Positions 25,115 through 33,382 of a DNA stretch of 64,000 nucleotides are shown here, piece after piece. Position 1 is the first letter of the stretch. Each line of letters starts with the position of its first letter. The stretch comes from Peptococcaceae bacterium CEB3 (GTDB lineage: Bacteria; Bacillota; Desulfitobacteriia; Desulfitobacteriales; Desulfitobacteriaceae), in assembly GCA_001029295.1 (NCBI GenBank), contig LDXJ01000064.1:1-64000 (forward strand), in the 5' to 3' direction. The notes beneath the pieces were generated by a model. That model was not told where the DNA came from and ran no database searches. It saw only the letters and a program-made list of their open reading frames with translations. A program made the position numbers and the translations under genes.

Positions 25115-25615
25115 TTGGCGGCAGCACGGAACCGGACGGCATGGCTAGCCGGAGTGAGTATTTTTTTGCTCTGCGCCTTTTTCAGTTATATCTTCTGCCT
25201 GCGACCGTCCTGGAGCAGGTTAAATCGCCTGGGGGTGGAAAAAGAACACTGGCTGGCGGTCTTGTCTCAGTTTAGCGGCGGCGAAACCGGGACCGGAATA
25301 GGGACCAAAGTACCTACCCTGGCGGAACTGCCTGGTCTGGTTGAATCTTGCCGGCGGGCTTTTCTGACTGCGGGAGTGCACGTAGAATCGCTCAGTGTGG
25401 AGCGTTTCGGGGAAACCGCGGCCAGTACTCCCCAGAAAGTGGATCATTTGGATTACGCTTTGCTGCGTCTGCAGTGGACAGGGTCTTGGCCGGCTATCGA
25501 ACAAGCATTGTCAGGGCTGGAGCGGGACCAAAGCCTGGGTATCGGGGTACGGGAGGTGCACCTGAGACAAGGTGGCGGAGAAGGGCTCTTGCAGGTCTAT
25601 TTTCGCCACACGTAA
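25115..25615 (+). CDS. PilO/GspM-like pilus assembly protein (cluster B)
   Basis: Short bitopic protein of about 166 residues: cytoplasmic stub, membrane helix WLAGVSIFLLCAFFSYIFCL, then an external ferredoxin-like domain (RAFLTAGVHVESLSVERF, LDYALLRLQWTGSWPAIEQALSGLE). This matches PilO/GspM architecture and follows the GspL-like gene, as expected. TTG 25115 has AAGGGGAAG upstream and is preferred over ATG 25040. Sequence similarity alone would not settle PilO versus GspM. Confidence 0.72.
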   Translation: MAAARNRTAWLAGVSIFLLCAFFSYIFCLRPSWSRLNRLGVEKEHWLAVLSQFSGGETGTGIGTKVPTLAELPGLVESCRRAFLTAGVHVESLSVERFGETAASTPQKVDHLDYALLRLQWTGSWPAIEQALSGLERDQSLGIGVREVHLRQGGGEGLLQVYFRHT

Positions 25616-25760
25616 GGGATCGTTCACCCGCCGCTGGATTATTGACCCCAATGGGGCTTGGCATATGGAAGTAACCAGCCCCCCAATGATCATGAATTTA
25701 GGGGAGATGTAAGCACCGGACATCCCGTTTCTGCCATAAACTGGGGTAGGAGGGGTGAGA

Positions 25761-26372
25761 ATGGGAGCGAGAAGGTATGTCATTCAGCCGGGAGACACTT
25801 TTTATCTCCTGGCCCAGCGCTGGGGCGGAACCTGTGACGACTGGATGAGGGCTAATCCCCTGCTCAACCCGCAGAGTTTACGGGTGGGCGAAGCAGTTGT
25901 GCTGCCACCTTTGGGTGCGGCTCCTGAGCAATATGCTCAAGTATCGGCCGGCGAAGGGCGCGAGTTTGCCGGCGGGCACATGGATGAGATGGAAATGGAG
26001 TTGGCAGGGGTTCAATTTAAGTTAAGACGGGTGGGAGAGAGCCGGATCCCGCACGAAATTCATATGATCCTGCCGCGAGCGGAAATTCACAAAGTTCAAC
26101 CTCAGGGGGAAAACGGACCGACGGAAGTTCAGATCATGCTGAGTAATGTGAATATTGTGCATTCACCCCGCTTGCAGAGCGGAAAGGGGGATCTCGCCGA
26201 GGGCAGCCGGCCCGCCGCGCCTTCATTTCCGGCACGCGGCCCGGCGAGAAGCCCCGGGGCAGGCCCCGAAAGGGCAGCGGGTGGACCGGGGGCTGGGGCA
26301 AGTGTGCCCGGAGGGAGCATGGGGGGAGGATTCGGGGCAAACCGGATGGGAAGCACGGAGGGCGGATCCTGA
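25761..26372 (+). CDS. LysM-domain protein at the end of pilus cluster B
   Basis: A single N-terminal LysM domain (YVIQPGDTFYLLAQRWGGTCDDWMRANPLLNPQSLRVGEAVVLPP, residues about 5-50) would bind peptidoglycan. It is followed by an unrecognised middle part with PRAEIHKVQPQ and VQIMLSNVNIVHSP, and a long Pro/Gly/Ala-rich tail (from about 140). There is no signal peptide, so export is unclear; it may be a spore-coat or morphogenetic type LysM protein. ATG 25761 has AGGAGGGG six bases upstream. A 22-base segment near the end (ACCGGATGGGAAGCA) is repeated 36 bases later, beyond the stop. Confidence 0.75.
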   Translation: MGARRYVIQPGDTFYLLAQRWGGTCDDWMRANPLLNPQSLRVGEAVVLPPLGAAPEQYAQVSAGEGREFAGGHMDEMEMELAGVQFKLRRVGESRIPHEIHMILPRAEIHKVQPQGENGPTEVQIMLSNVNIVHSPRLQSGKGDLAEGSRPAAPSFPARGPARSPGAGPERAAGGPGAGASVPGGSMGGGFGANRMGSTEGGS

Positions 26373-26434
26373 GAGCACCGGATGGGAAGCATGTGAGGAA
26401 CTTGATCCTGCTGCCTTACCAGGGTCTCGTCAAA

Positions 26435-26469
26435 GTTAACGAGCGAGCGTTGCAGAGCCGCTCGTTGAC
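26435..26469 (+). terminator. Hairpin after the LysM gene (terminator-like, no T tract)
   Basis: GTTAACGAGCG pairs with CGCTCGTTGAC across a 13-nt loop. No T run follows, so its role as terminator is uncertain. Confidence 0.35.
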
Positions 26470-26540
26470 CCAAGGGTGCTGTAAAGTGCAAAGATAGCCA
26501 CAGGACTTTGACGTTTCCCTGGCTGCCTTACGTGGATGCC

Positions 26541-26569
26541 TTGTCCGATGGCGGTCTCCGGGGTATAAT
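26541..26569 (+). promoter_or_regulatory. Predicted sigma-A promoter of the aroE-aroK / aroD operon
   Basis: TTGTCC and TATAAT are spaced by 17 bases. The first gene of the operon starts about 80 bases downstream. Confidence 0.7.
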
Positions 26570-26650
26570 GGAACAAAATCTCGGCGCCGCCGGTTAAGGG
26601 GCGATTGAGAGGCCGGAGGCCATGGGAAGGTGTCTGGGGGAGCGTGTCTG

Positions 26651-28069
26651 ATGGAAACTTACTATGCGGTTATTGGGGATCCCATTGACCATTCCTTGTC
26701 CCCGCTTATGCATACGGCGGGATATAGGGCCCTTGGCCTTGAGGCCAAGTATTTGCGTTTCAGGGTGAGCCGGGATCAGTTGAAGGATGCAGCCTTAGGG
26801 TTGCGTTCTTTGGGTTTTGCCGGCTGGAACGTGACGATTCCGCACAAAGAGGCGATTATTCCTTACCTGGATGAGCTGACGCCGGCCGCGGTCGCAGCCG
26901 GGGCCGTCAATACGGTGAAAAACGCGGAAGGCCGCTTGATAGGCCACAACACGGACGGCGAGGGGTTTATCCGCGCCATTGCGGAGAGCGTCTCCTCTTG
27001 GCAGGGCAAGACGGCGGCTATCCTGGGCGCCGGCGGAGCCGCGCGGGGGATAGCGCTGGCCCTGAAAGAGAAGGGGGTGCGGCTCATTATCCTTAACCGT
27101 ACGCCCGGTAAGGCGGAAGAATTGGTACGCCTTTTGCGCGCGGGCGGGGGAGAGGCCTGCGCGGAGGAGTTGGCAGCGGGCGCATGGCTGAGCGAGGCGG
27201 ACTTGGTCGTCCAAACGACGCCCGTCGGTTTGAGGGGCGAGCCCTATCCGCTGTCACTGCAGGGCATAAAAAAAGGTACCCTGGTTGTGGATATCATCTA
27301 TAAACCGTGGCAGACCCCTTTCTTGCGCGAGGCTCAGGACTTGGGTTGCCGGACCATGAACGGTTTAGCAATGTTTTTGCACCAGGGGGCCCTGGCCTGG
27401 GAGTTCTGGCGAGGGGAGAAGGCGCCGTTGGCCGCGATGTGGGCGGCTTTGGTCGAAGAAAAGGAGCGGATGGAGACGAGCGTCGAGGGCAAATTCCCCC
27501 GGGAAAACATAGCGCTGATCGGATTCATGGCGACAGGCAAGAGCAGTGTCGGGCGCCGATTGGCGTCAGCTCTCAACTGGGAGTTTATCGACACAGACGA
27601 GGAAATTGAAAAAGTCAGCGGCTTGAGTGTGGCGGAAATGTTTCAGCGTCACGGGGAGACCCGCTTCCGTTCCGAAGAAACCCTGGTGCTCAGGCGTTTA
27701 GGCCGAGTGCGGCATTGTGTCATCGCGACGGGGGGCGGGATGGTTGTCAATGAGGAAAACCGCCGCCTCTTGGCGGAGCGTGCCTTGATCATCTCTCTGT
27801 ACGCCCCTTTGGACAAAATCTTGGAAAGGGTCGGCGACCGGGCGCAGCGCCCGCTCTTGAGGGGGCCGAGGGAGAGGCTCGAAGCCCTCTGGCAGGCCAG
27901 GCAGTCGGTTTATGGTCAAGCCGATATGATCGTGGATACGGGTGAGCTGGATGTAGACGGGGTCGTGCGGGAGATTTTGAAGGAACTGCCGAAGAGGGCG
28001 ACCGACGCGCGACAGCAGGGGCAGATGGAACCGGGGGGTGAAGAGGATGGACAAGCAGCCGATCCTTAA
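26651..28069 (+). CDS. aroE: Bifunctional shikimate dehydrogenase / shikimate kinase (AroE-AroK fusion)
   Basis: One 472-residue polypeptide carries two consecutive shikimate steps. AroE part (1 to about 275): GDPIDHSLSPLMH, GWNVTIPHKEAI with the catalytic Lys, HNTDGEGF, the NADP loop ILGAGGAARGIALAL and GLAMFLHQGALAWEFW. AroK part (about 283-455): Walker A GFMATGKSSVG near 291, FIDTDEEIE, the FRSEE segment, ATGGGMVV and the lid RPLLRGP. Both halves have all the usual motifs, so both should be active. ATG 26651 follows GGGGGAG. The 3' end overlaps aroD by 23 bases, indicating coupling. Confidence 0.94.
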   Translation: METYYAVIGDPIDHSLSPLMHTAGYRALGLEAKYLRFRVSRDQLKDAALGLRSLGFAGWNVTIPHKEAIIPYLDELTPAAVAAGAVNTVKNAEGRLIGHNTDGEGFIRAIAESVSSWQGKTAAILGAGGAARGIALALKEKGVRLIILNRTPGKAEELVRLLRAGGGEACAEELAAGAWLSEADLVVQTTPVGLRGEPYPLSLQGIKKGTLVVDIIYKPWQTPFLREAQDLGCRTMNGLAMFLHQGALAWEFWRGEKAPLAAMWAALVEEKERMETSVEGKFPRENIALIGFMATGKSSVGRRLASALNWEFIDTDEEIEKVSGLSVAEMFQRHGETRFRSEETLVLRRLGRVRHCVIATGGGMVVNEENRRLLAERALIISLYAPLDKILERVGDRAQRPLLRGPRERLEALWQARQSVYGQADMIVDTGELDVDGVVREILKELPKRATDARQQGQMEPGGEEDGQAADP

Positions 28070-28862
28070 AGTGAGAGGGAAAGAATTTGGGGGCAGGGGT
28101 TTGCCTTTGATTTGTGCCCCTTTGGTCGGAGAAAACGCGGAAGCCTTGAAGAGGGAACTGGAGAAGGTCCTGCCGCAAGAGCCGGACCTTTTGGAATGGC
28201 GCCTGGATTTTTTCGACAGTGTACGGGATTTTGACGCAGTCGTGCGAGTGGCGCAAACTCTGCGCCGGAGGGTGGGCAGGCTGGTGGGCGAGCTGCCGCT
28301 CCTGTTTACCATCCGGTCGGAGAAAGAAGGAGGGCACCCCATTCCCCTTACGTCCGAGGAGCGGGTGGGGTTATATGAGGCGGTGTGTCAGGCCGGAGTG
28401 GTGGATTTGCTTGACTTTGAGTTGGGCGAGGGAGAAGAAAACTTTCGGCGGGTGAGGGAGACGTCTCGCCGCCATGGCGTCAAGCTCATGGGGTCATTTC
28501 ATGATTTCGCCGGGACGCCGGCTCCCGAGCAAATCATGGCCAAATTCCGGCAGGGGGAGCGGATGGGAGCGGACCTGGTTAAGGTCGCGGTTATGCCGCA
28601 AACAGCGGAGGACGTGCTGACCCTTTTGCAGGTGACTCTCGAGGGGAGAAAGTCGCTTACGATCCCTGTGATTACGGTGGCCATGGGAAATTACGGCTCT
28701 CTCACCCGGATGTGCGGCTGGGTTTTCGGCTCTTCCGTGACATTTGCCATGGGTGAGAATAGCTCGGCCCCGGGGCAGATTCCGATCGATGAATTAAAGA
28801 CAGTGTTAAAAGTCATGCAGAAGGCGTTGGGGGGGTATTTGTCAGAGTCATGGATTCCCTGA
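28047..28862 (+). CDS. aroD: 3-dehydroquinate dehydratase, type I
   Basis: Class I (Schiff-base) dehydroquinase of the shikimate pathway, about 271 residues. It shows PLICAPLVGEN, DLLEWRLDFFD, KLMGSFHDFAGTP with the catalytic His, and ADLVKVAVMPQT with the imine-forming Lys. The C-terminal segment is GSSVTFAMGENSSAPGQIPI. ATG 28047 with GGGGGTGAAG upstream is chosen. It overlaps both its upstream (aroE-aroK) and downstream (HEAT protein) neighbours, so the three genes form a tightly coupled operon. Confidence 0.95.
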   Translation: MDKQPILKVRGKEFGGRGLPLICAPLVGENAEALKRELEKVLPQEPDLLEWRLDFFDSVRDFDAVVRVAQTLRRRVGRLVGELPLLFTIRSEKEGGHPIPLTSEERVGLYEAVCQAGVVDLLDFELGEGEENFRRVRETSRRHGVKLMGSFHDFAGTPAPEQIMAKFRQGERMGADLVKVAVMPQTAEDVLTLLQVTLEGRKSLTIPVITVAMGNYGSLTRMCGWVFGSSVTFAMGENSSAPGQIPIDELKTVLKVMQKALGGYLSESWIP

Positions 28863-30391
28863 CCCACGGGCTGACGGGCGTTCTGCTGGAAGAGTGGGGC
28901 GGTCCCAGAAGCCCTCTGGCTTTAGAATATATCAAAGGAAAAATCATTCCGGACTTGGCCGATTGCTTGGTTCGCAACGGTGATCTTTGGCGGAACCCGA
29001 CTTTTGCCGAGATCCTGGCTTGGAAACTCAAGTCTCAGTATGCCTATCCGGCCGCTGTGGCGGCGGGGTTAAGCGCTGAGATTTTGGCCGCCGCTCAAAA
29101 GACGGTTTCTCCTCCTGTGGTGGCGGAACTCGATCCTAAAGAACCCTGGCGGCGTATCTTCCGTCTGTGGGTTTGTGAGGAATCCCTGCCGCTTGTTGAG
29201 GAGAAGACAGGCTATCCTTTGGCTTACTTGGATGTGCTCTTCCTCCGCTTCAAACGCCTGCGGGGTTTTCTGGCCGGTCACAGCGTGAGTTTGTGGGAGT
29301 GCTGGGCCCAGCCGGAATTACGGGAATTCGGCTTTGACCTGCTAAGCTTTCTTTATGAGTTTCAGCGGGCTCTCGCGGGTGAGCCTTGGTTCGCGGAGCG
29401 CCTGGTTTTGGAGCAGGTGCTGCTCGACGCCGGCTTGTCACTGGAGGTTCGCGATCTGGTTCTCCTCTTGGAAGTCATACATACCCGGGAAGGGGAGATC
29501 ACCGCCGGGGATGTCGCTCGCATTTTTGAAGGAATATGGCCGGGGGTCGTACCCGCACGTTCCTCCAAGAAACTGGGTCAGGAGGAGCGGTTTCCTTCGT
29601 CTTCCGGTCGGGCGGAAAAGCTCGTCAGCGGTGCGGCAGAGAGGCTCGTCAGCGGTGCGGCGGAGAGGTTCGTCGACGGTCCGGTGGAGAGGTTCGGCGG
29701 TGCGGCGGAGAGGCGCGTCGACGGCCAGGTGAAGGGGTTCGTCAGCAGTCCGGTTGAAAGGCTGGTCAGCCTCGGGTTTATCCGAATCAACAAGTCCGGC
29801 CGGTTGACCCTGAGCCAAAAGAGCGCGGTCACTGTCGCTCCTTTTCTGGCCCCCAAGTTCGTACGGCAGCTGCGCTTGGCTGAGGATGCCGGGGAGCCGG
29901 AGAGAGCGCAAGAAATCCTGGTCAAGCTCAACCCCGAGGTGCTGCTCAGGGTCATGGACCAAGTATCAGAGGGCTGGCCCCCGGACGAGAGCTTCGCTCT
30001 CCTTAGGCACCTAATTAGGCGAGTTAACCGCAGAGTTGACCTCCATGTTTTGCGGGTCCTGGCCGCCTCTCCGCAGGCTGTTGCCCTCTTTGAGGACTGC
30101 TTGGAAGACCGGGACAGCCTGATCCGGGCTGAGGCCTGTGCGGGGCTGGGTCGTTTAGGAGAGAAAAGTGCGGTTTTCCGGCTCATCCGGATGCTGGGGG
30201 ACCCCGCCGCGGACGTTAAAGCCGGGGCGGCGGAAGCCTTGGGCAGGATGGGTTCCGGGGCGGCGGTTCAAGCCCTGCGGAAGCTGGCCCGGGATTATCG
30301 GGAGAGTTCCCGGGTGAGGGTGGCGGCGCAGGAAGCGGTGGGCCGGATTGAGTCTCGCCATCTTCTCGGGCTTAACAACCACGTCAACTGA
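28850..30391 (+). CDS. HEAT-repeat protein of unknown function, coupled to aroD
   Basis: 513 residues, not recognised as a whole. The N-terminal 230 residues are helical (MDSLTHGLTGVLLEEWGG, LLSFLYEFQRAL). A central tract (about 255-306) is made of 8-residue repeats of the type AERLVSGA encoded by 24-bp units. The C-terminus (about 400-500) contains HEAT/PBS-like repeats: LIRAEACAGLGRLGEKSAVFRLIRMLGDPAADVKAGAAEALGRMGSGAAVQAL. Such repeats bind proteins or act near phycobilin-lyase-like folds. It overlaps aroD by 13 bases, so it is translated from the shikimate operon, but nothing links it to the pathway chemically. No signal peptide. Confidence 0.8.
   Translation: MDSLTHGLTGVLLEEWGGPRSPLALEYIKGKIIPDLADCLVRNGDLWRNPTFAEILAWKLKSQYAYPAAVAAGLSAEILAAAQKTVSPPVVAELDPKEPWRRIFRLWVCEESLPLVEEKTGYPLAYLDVLFLRFKRLRGFLAGHSVSLWECWAQPELREFGFDLLSFLYEFQRALAGEPWFAERLVLEQVLLDAGLSLEVRDLVLLLEVIHTREGEITAGDVARIFEGIWPGVVPARSSKKLGQEERFPSSSGRAEKLVSGAAERLVSGAAERFVDGPVERFGGAAERRVDGQVKGFVSSPVERLVSLGFIRINKSGRLTLSQKSAVTVAPFLAPKFVRQLRLAEDAGEPERAQEILVKLNPEVLLRVMDQVSEGWPPDESFALLRHLIRRVNRRVDLHVLRVLAASPQAVALFEDCLEDRDSLIRAEACAGLGRLGEKSAVFRLIRMLGDPAADVKAGAAEALGRMGSGAAVQALRKLARDYRESSRVRVAAQEAVGRIESRHLLGLNNHVN
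29612..29769 (+). repeat. In-frame 24-bp tandem repeat in the HEAT protein gene
   Basis: About seven 24-bp units (three of them 21 bp) encode AERLVSGA-like octapeptides. Both spaced arginine and valine codons are conserved while third positions vary. Confidence 0.75.
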
Positions 30392-30406
30392 AGAGGAGGA
30401 CAGGGC

Positions 30407-30475
30407 ACCGCAAGTGAGAAACCGGAAGTGAGAAACCGCAGTTGAGACACCGGAGTAAGACGTTGGGGTGAGAAG
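30407..30475 (+). repeat. 14-bp degenerate tandem repeat, 5 units
   Basis: Units such as ACCGGAAGTGAGAA repeat with 14-base phasing between two convergent genes. The unit resembles the 14-bp unit at 5278-5411 at about 10 of 14 positions when rotated. Confidence 0.75.
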
Positions 30476-30491
30476 CCGGACATCAGCGGGG

Positions 30492-31862
30492 TTATTCGTC
30501 CGGCAAGGGTTGTCCTTTGGTTTCCCTGGCCCAGATCAGGGTGACGATGCCTACGATGTAGATGAGAGAGACGACGGTTACGGCCCTGGCGTAGGAGCCG
30601 AGAGTGCTGACCAGAAGGCCGGTGCTGAGAGGACCGGTGGCGGCCAGAATCCGGCCGAAGTTGAAGCAGAAACCCTGGCCGGTCGCCCTCAGCCGGGTGG
30701 GATAAAGTTCCGCCAAATAAATGGGAAAACCGGAAAACACACCGTTATTGAAGAATCCAAGGATGGGCAGGAGGAGGAGCAGGGTCACATAATCTTTGAC
30801 GGTGTAAAAAACATAGGGGGCGAGCAGAAGACTGCCCGTAAAGAAGAAGAGAAATGTCTTTTTGCGGCCGATCCAGTCGGCCAGCGGCCCGAAGAGGACG
30901 TAACCGACGACGGCTCCGGCGTTGAGGGCCATGATGGCGTAGCTTTGGTAGTTGGAGACAGTCGCTTCCGAGTAGGCCCGGCCCCGGAGCAGTTCAACAA
31001 CAAAAGTCGGCGTCCAGTTGGTCACGGCCCAGAGTCCGAAAACCGCGGTAAAAGCCAAGAGAGAACCGACGATTGTATCGCGCCTCAGCCCCGGCCAGAA
31101 GATCTGTTTTAAGGTCAGAACGGTGAACTTCGGGTTGCTCCCGCCGGGGGAAAGTTTTATTTTTTCCCGGCGCTGCCGTACCCGCAGCCAAGGCTCGGGT
31201 TCGCCGACCTTCTCTCGAATGAAGGCGGCGGAAAGGGCGGGAAAGATACCGATGACCAAGACGGCCCGCCAGGGTGTGAAATAATGGGCTGCGGCCCAGG
31301 GAACAATGAACAGGTTGACGAGAGCGGCCAGAAAAAAACCGGCTCCCCAGGCACTCTGCATTAAACTGACGACGCGGGTACGGTACTTGTCCGGAAAAGA
31401 TTCCGCCACTAAGGATGAACCGGCTGCCCATTCGCCCCCGATACCCAGGGCGGTCAAGAAACGGAAGATCATGAGCTGTGTCCAGGTTTCGGAGAGAGCG
31501 GCAACACCGGTGAAGACCGCGTAGACCAAGATGGAGAGAGAAAGAGTACGGCTGCGGCCTATGTAGTCGGCCAGGGTGCCGAAAAGGGTCCCTCCCACGG
31601 CCCAGCCGACTAAAAAGACGGCCAGGATGATTCCTCCGTGGGCGGCAATGCTCGCCTTGTCGGCCGCGGGGCCGAGCAGGTCTTGTAAGGATGAGAGCAT
31701 GATCATGGTAAAGAGAGTTGAATCCATCGAATCAAAGACCCAGCCGATCCAGGCGGCCAAGAGGGCAAGCCACTGCTGGCGGGTCATAGCTTCCGGAAGC
31801 CAGAAGGGCAAAGTTCGGAAGCGTTGCGCGGCGGATTGGGAATCTTTGCTCATCGTTTTCAC
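30492..31862 (-). CDS. MFS transporter, metabolite/aromatic-acid:H+ symporter type
   Basis: Twelve-helix permease of 456 residues. It shows the MFS signature GTLFGTLADYIGRSRTL after helix 2, FLTALGIGGEWAAGSSLVAESFPDKYR after helix 4 and FGPLADWIGRKKTF in the second half. DSMDSTLF in helix 1 and the overall pattern place it in the MHS/AAHS group, which carries carboxylates such as benzoate, shikimate or dicarboxylates. The substrate is unknown. GTG 31862 overlaps the stop of the upstream response-regulator gene (GTGA) and has GAGGAACG in front, so kinase, regulator and permease form one operon; the permease is a likely part of the regulated function. Confidence 0.88.
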   Translation of the reverse strand: MKTMSKDSQSAAQRFRTLPFWLPEAMTRQQWLALLAAWIGWVFDSMDSTLFTMIMLSSLQDLLGPAADKASIAAHGGIILAVFLVGWAVGGTLFGTLADYIGRSRTLSLSILVYAVFTGVAALSETWTQLMIFRFLTALGIGGEWAAGSSLVAESFPDKYRTRVVSLMQSAWGAGFFLAALVNLFIVPWAAAHYFTPWRAVLVIGIFPALSAAFIREKVGEPEPWLRVRQRREKIKLSPGGSNPKFTVLTLKQIFWPGLRRDTIVGSLLAFTAVFGLWAVTNWTPTFVVELLRGRAYSEATVSNYQSYAIMALNAGAVVGYVLFGPLADWIGRKKTFLFFFTGSLLLAPYVFYTVKDYVTLLLLLPILGFFNNGVFSGFPIYLAELYPTRLRATGQGFCFNFGRILAATGPLSTGLLVSTLGSYARAVTVVSLIYIVGIVTLIWARETKGQPLPDE

Positions 31863-33367
31863 CGTTCCTCTGTATCGATGCCATACTCCTCGATTTTATA
31901 TTGCAAGGCGCGGCGGCTGATAGCCAGTAATTTGGCTGCTCGGAGCTTATTACCTTTGGTCTGGCGCAAGGCCTGAGTGATGGCCGCTTTCTCCACGGCT
32001 TTCAAGGCTTCCCGCAAGTTGCCGGGCGAGCCTTCGATCGGGTCGGGGGCAAAATCCGGTTCGCCCGGCGCGGGACCCGAACGAGCGTCGGAGATCCCCG
32101 GCGTCGCTGCCGGGGGTACGGCCGCCTTCGGAAAGGCCGGGAAAGCCGCCGGGCCCGCAGTCGAAACAGATGGGGCGGCCCTTTCCCCTTTTGCCCCGGC
32201 CAGGATCTCAGCCGGCAAATCCTCCGCCAGTATGACCTGGCCGCCCCCCATGACGATGGCGTGCTCGATGGAGTTTTCCAACTCCCGCACATTGCCCGGC
32301 CAGTCATAGGCTTCCAGGACGCGAATGACCGGTTCGGGCAAAGATTTGGGCGGTTTGCCCAGCTTGGCACAGTACCTGTCGCGAAAATAAGCAGCCAAGA
32401 GGGGAATGTCTTCTTTCCGCTCTCTTAACGGCGGCATGACAATCGAAACGACGTTCAGCCGGTAAAACAAATCGGACCGGAAAGTCTTGCGGGCGACCCC
32501 TTCCCTCAGGCTTTGATTCGTGGCGGCCAGGACGCGGACGTCCACGGCTACGCGTTCATTTCCGCCCACGCGTTCGAATTCACGTTCCTGCAGCACGCGC
32601 AAGAGTTTGACTTGAAGCTGAGGACTCATTTCCCCAATCTCATCGAGAAAGATGGTTCCTCCTTCGGCAAATTCGAATTTGCCGATTTTGCGGCTGAGAG
32701 CTCCGGTGAACGAGCCTTTTTCATGACCGAAAAATTCGCTTTCCAAAAGCCCCTCAGGGACAGCCCCGCAGTTCACCGTGACAAAAGGACCGTGCTTGCG
32801 CTTGCTGTAAGCGTGAATGGTGCGGGCGACCAGTTCTTTACCGGTTCCGCTCTCTCCCTGGATTAAGACCGAAGAATCGCTGGCGCTGACCCGGCCGATA
32901 ATCTTAAAAACTTCTTGCATGGCCGGGCTGCTGCCAATAAACGTATTATTGACAGTTTGGGCGGAAAGGACGGTAGGGTTTGTTTGCGCGGGTTCGGAAC
33001 AGGAGGAAAGGGCTCTGGCCGTGATCGCTTTAACTTGGGCGATGTCGAAAGGTTTGCTCAAATAGTCGAAGGCTCCCAGGCGCATGGCGTCAAGGGTGGT
33101 CTCGACTGTGCTGAAGGCGGTCATGATAATGATCGGCAGGCGGGGATACTCCAGGCGCAGGATCTTAAAGGTTTCCATGCCATCCAGTTTGGGCATCCGG
33201 ATGTCCATGATCAGCAAGGAACAAGCCCTCTGTCTGACTTGAGTTAAGACTTCCTCCCCATTCCCCGCCGTGGTGACGGAGTAGCCCAGTTTGGTCAGAA
33301 CTTTTTGCAGAAGGTTGCGCACGCTTTCCTCGTCGTCCGCCACCAAAATATTAGGTGTGTTTAGCAA
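31859..33367 (-). CDS. NtrC-family sigma-54-dependent response regulator
   Basis: 502 residues: receiver domain (1-120; VADDEESVR, phospho-acceptor Asp in LLIMDIRMP, Lys in YLSKPFD), AAA+ domain (about 145-375; Walker [16 protein letters not shown] loop, Walker [10 protein letters not shown], arginine-finger region) and Fis-type HTH ([25 protein letters not shown]). The sigma-54 contact loop reads GSFTGA where GAFTGA is standard, a conservative change. The linker between AAA+ and HTH is unusually long and Ala/Pro rich (about 395-455). It lies 15 bases after its cognate kinase. It implies a sigma-54 regulon; no clear -24/-12 element was found nearby. Confidence 0.93.
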   Translation of the reverse strand: MLNTPNILVADDEESVRNLLQKVLTKLGYSVTTAGNGEEVLTQVRQRACSLLIMDIRMPKLDGMETFKILRLEYPRLPIIIMTAFSTVETTLDAMRLGAFDYLSKPFDIAQVKAITARALSSCSEPAQTNPTVLSAQTVNNTFIGSSPAMQEVFKIIGRVSASDSSVLIQGESGTGKELVARTIHAYSKRKHGPFVTVNCGAVPEGLLESEFFGHEKGSFTGALSRKIGKFEFAEGGTIFLDEIGEMSPQLQVKLLRVLQEREFERVGGNERVAVDVRVLAATNQSLREGVARKTFRSDLFYRLNVVSIVMPPLRERKEDIPLLAAYFRDRYCAKLGKPPKSLPEPVIRVLEAYDWPGNVRELENSIEHAIVMGGGQVILAEDLPAEILAGAKGERAAPSVSTAGPAAFPAFPKAAVPPAATPGISDARSGPAPGEPDFAPDPIEGSPGNLREALKAVEKAAITQALRQTKGNKLRAAKLLAISRRALQYKIEEYGIDTEER

Positions 33368-33382
33368 TGGCCCGCAACCTCC

